A stretch of DNA of 64,000 bases from Acidobacteriota bacterium (GTDB lineage Bacteria > Acidobacteriota > Blastocatellia > Pyrinomonadales > Pyrinomonadaceae). The DNA lies in assembly GCA_025463135.1 (NCBI GenBank), contig JAOAPY010000052.1, forward strand, positions 1 through 64,000. The letters run 5' to 3'. Shown one piece after another: positions 63,126-64,000 of the stretch; within the stretch, counting starts at the first letter, position 1; every line of letters begins with the position of its first letter. Made by a program: the position numbers and the translations under genes. The notes under the pieces were generated by a model that saw nothing but the letters and a program-made list of their open reading frames with translations, was not told the origin of the DNA and ran no database searches.

Positions 63126-64000
63126 CTACTGGCACTCGGTATTGTTGTGAGTCACTATCGAGCTGAAACGCTGCTGATACTCCGTCGACGTTATGAATGA
63201 ACACACCATGGCGTGCTGCTTGGCAACATCGCGCAACGGAGCGCCGTTGACCTGTCCCAGCCAAAAGATATAGCCGGCGATATCCGGATTGCGGCGCAGG
63301 TAACCGAAATATTGAGTAGCCACGAAGGCGCGGTTGTACTCGCCATTAATGAAAGCCCGATTATTTATCGGGTTACCTTGTTCATTGTCATCGGCAAGAT
63401 GATATAGAACCTCGCCACGTCCGCCCTGATTGAATATCGCGATCAAGGCGTCTCGTTGTGACGTCAGGTCAGCTCCAGCATCGGTATTGATGGTGTTCAG
63501 AATTGCATCCACGAATCCCGGTCCATCCAGGTTTGCCGGATACCTGGTCACAAAGGCTGGGCGCAACACAAACGCGTTTGCCAGATCGAGCTGCGTTTGA
63601 GCCAACGACGCTCCGCCTCTCACTCGGGCCCTGTCTGGCGCAAAGACTGCGTAGGAAGGAAGTTTCTTTTCCTCGTTTGGATACTGCGAGTTCGGGAAGG
63701 GATTCGGAAAGGGCTGATTATTGCCAAACGCTCCTCGATAAAGGCGGTACACATACGAACCCGTCTGTTGATATTCCAACTCATAGAAGAACGCGTTCGA
63801 GACATCGATCCGCTTGGCTCGTATACAACTCGCATCATTGCCGCACTGCGTGATCTGTCCGCTCCAGTAATCAAGTCCGCCCTGATCAGGAGTACGGCTC
63901 AGGAAATCATAGTAATGCTGGCGCACGAACATCAGCGCATCATCAAGTGGGTTTGAAGAAGGTGGACTCATGTCGTTGTCGAAAATCGTAACCCTGCTGC
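63126..64000 (-). CDS. DUF4214 protein, 5' part outside the window
   Basis: The frame is open through the window edge. The last codons at the edge encode a Calx-beta end (VTIFDND), then SPPSSNPLDDALMFVRQHYYDFLSRTPDQ, the start of a complete DUF4214 of the majority subtype (CGNDASC, VCSFITSTEYQQRF, NTECQ). An ATG at 63971 is internal and not the true start. The protein is therefore another Calx-beta-DUF4214 surface protein whose length cannot be seen. Confidence 0.85.
   Translation of the reverse strand, partial: SRVTIFDNDMSPPSSNPLDDALMFVRQHYYDFLSRTPDQGGLDYWSGQITQCGNDASCIRAKRIDVSNAFFYELEYQQTGSYVYRLYRGAFGNNQPFPNPFPNSQYPNEEKKLPSYAVFAPDRARVRGGASLAQTQLDLANAFVLRPAFVTRYPANLDGPGFVDAILNTINTDAGADLTSQRDALIAIFNQGGRGEVLYHLADDNEQGNPINNRAFINGEYNRAFVATQYFGYLRRNPDIAGYIFWLGQVNGAPLRDVAKQHAMVCSFITSTEYQQRFSSIVTHNNTECQ

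Overview
The window looks like chromosomal DNA of a soil-type Acidobacteriota, probably class Blastocatellia. This is inferred from the gene families and not from any marker gene. The indicators are an acidobacterial-type ECF sigma factor next to a Pkn-type serine/threonine kinase, large secreted TPR-CHAT proteins, SBBP propeller proteins, Calx-beta proteins ending in DUF4214, many palindromic intergenic repeats, and no tRNA, rRNA or core housekeeping gene that would fix the taxonomy.

Region 1 (1-9.5 kb) is mixed accessory DNA. It holds a tRNA-Glu-like repeat, a Cdd1-type helix-hairpin-helix gene, a divergent VOC/PadR pair with a perfect palindrome between them, an EthA-like flavin monooxygenase, a two-TM unknown, and a 756-residue DUF4062-TPR-TM-GYF_2 protein. 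A 2.4-kb gene-poor stretch follows, with two copies of a decayed PLP-decarboxylase 3' end around a small cysteine-rich gene, plus three MITE-like inverted-repeat elements.

Region 2 (9.5-27.4 kb, all +) is the signalling/protease region. It contains a secreted TPR-CHAT protein, a DUF4214 beta-helix protein, an ECF sigma factor and a membrane kinase spaced 2 nt apart, two more secreted PPC-TPR-CHAT proteins, and a small secreted DUF4384-like protein that shares its fold signature with the extracellular end of the kinase. All three CHAT proteins keep the His/Cys dyad. A second copy of the 144-nt tRNA-Glu-like repeat closes the block and supplies the stop codon of its last gene.

Region 3 (27.4-38.5 kb) has a TIR-FGE (SUMF1) gene broken by a one-base frameshift, a leaderless M23-like protein that keeps the Zn ligands but lacks both usual catalytic histidines, a secreted HEIGH metalloprotease with kelch repeats, and several small secreted or unknown proteins.

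Region 4 (38.5-64 kb, all -) is a cluster of very large exported modular proteins (1112-1803 aa, two further ones disrupted or cut by the edge). Their N-terminal modules differ (beta-helix, PD40, SBBP, BNR, regulatory-like repeats, 1-6 Calx-beta, CHRD), yet all end in nearly the same ~275-residue DUF4214 module with four conserved cysteines. Three are spaced 37 and 17 nt apart and look like one operon. Two decayed DUF4214 remnants and one recombination/frameshift junction show that the cluster is actively reshuffled. The shared C-terminal module, together with secreted clan-CD (CHAT) peptidases in the same window, is the best candidate here for an undescribed system; any functional link is inference.
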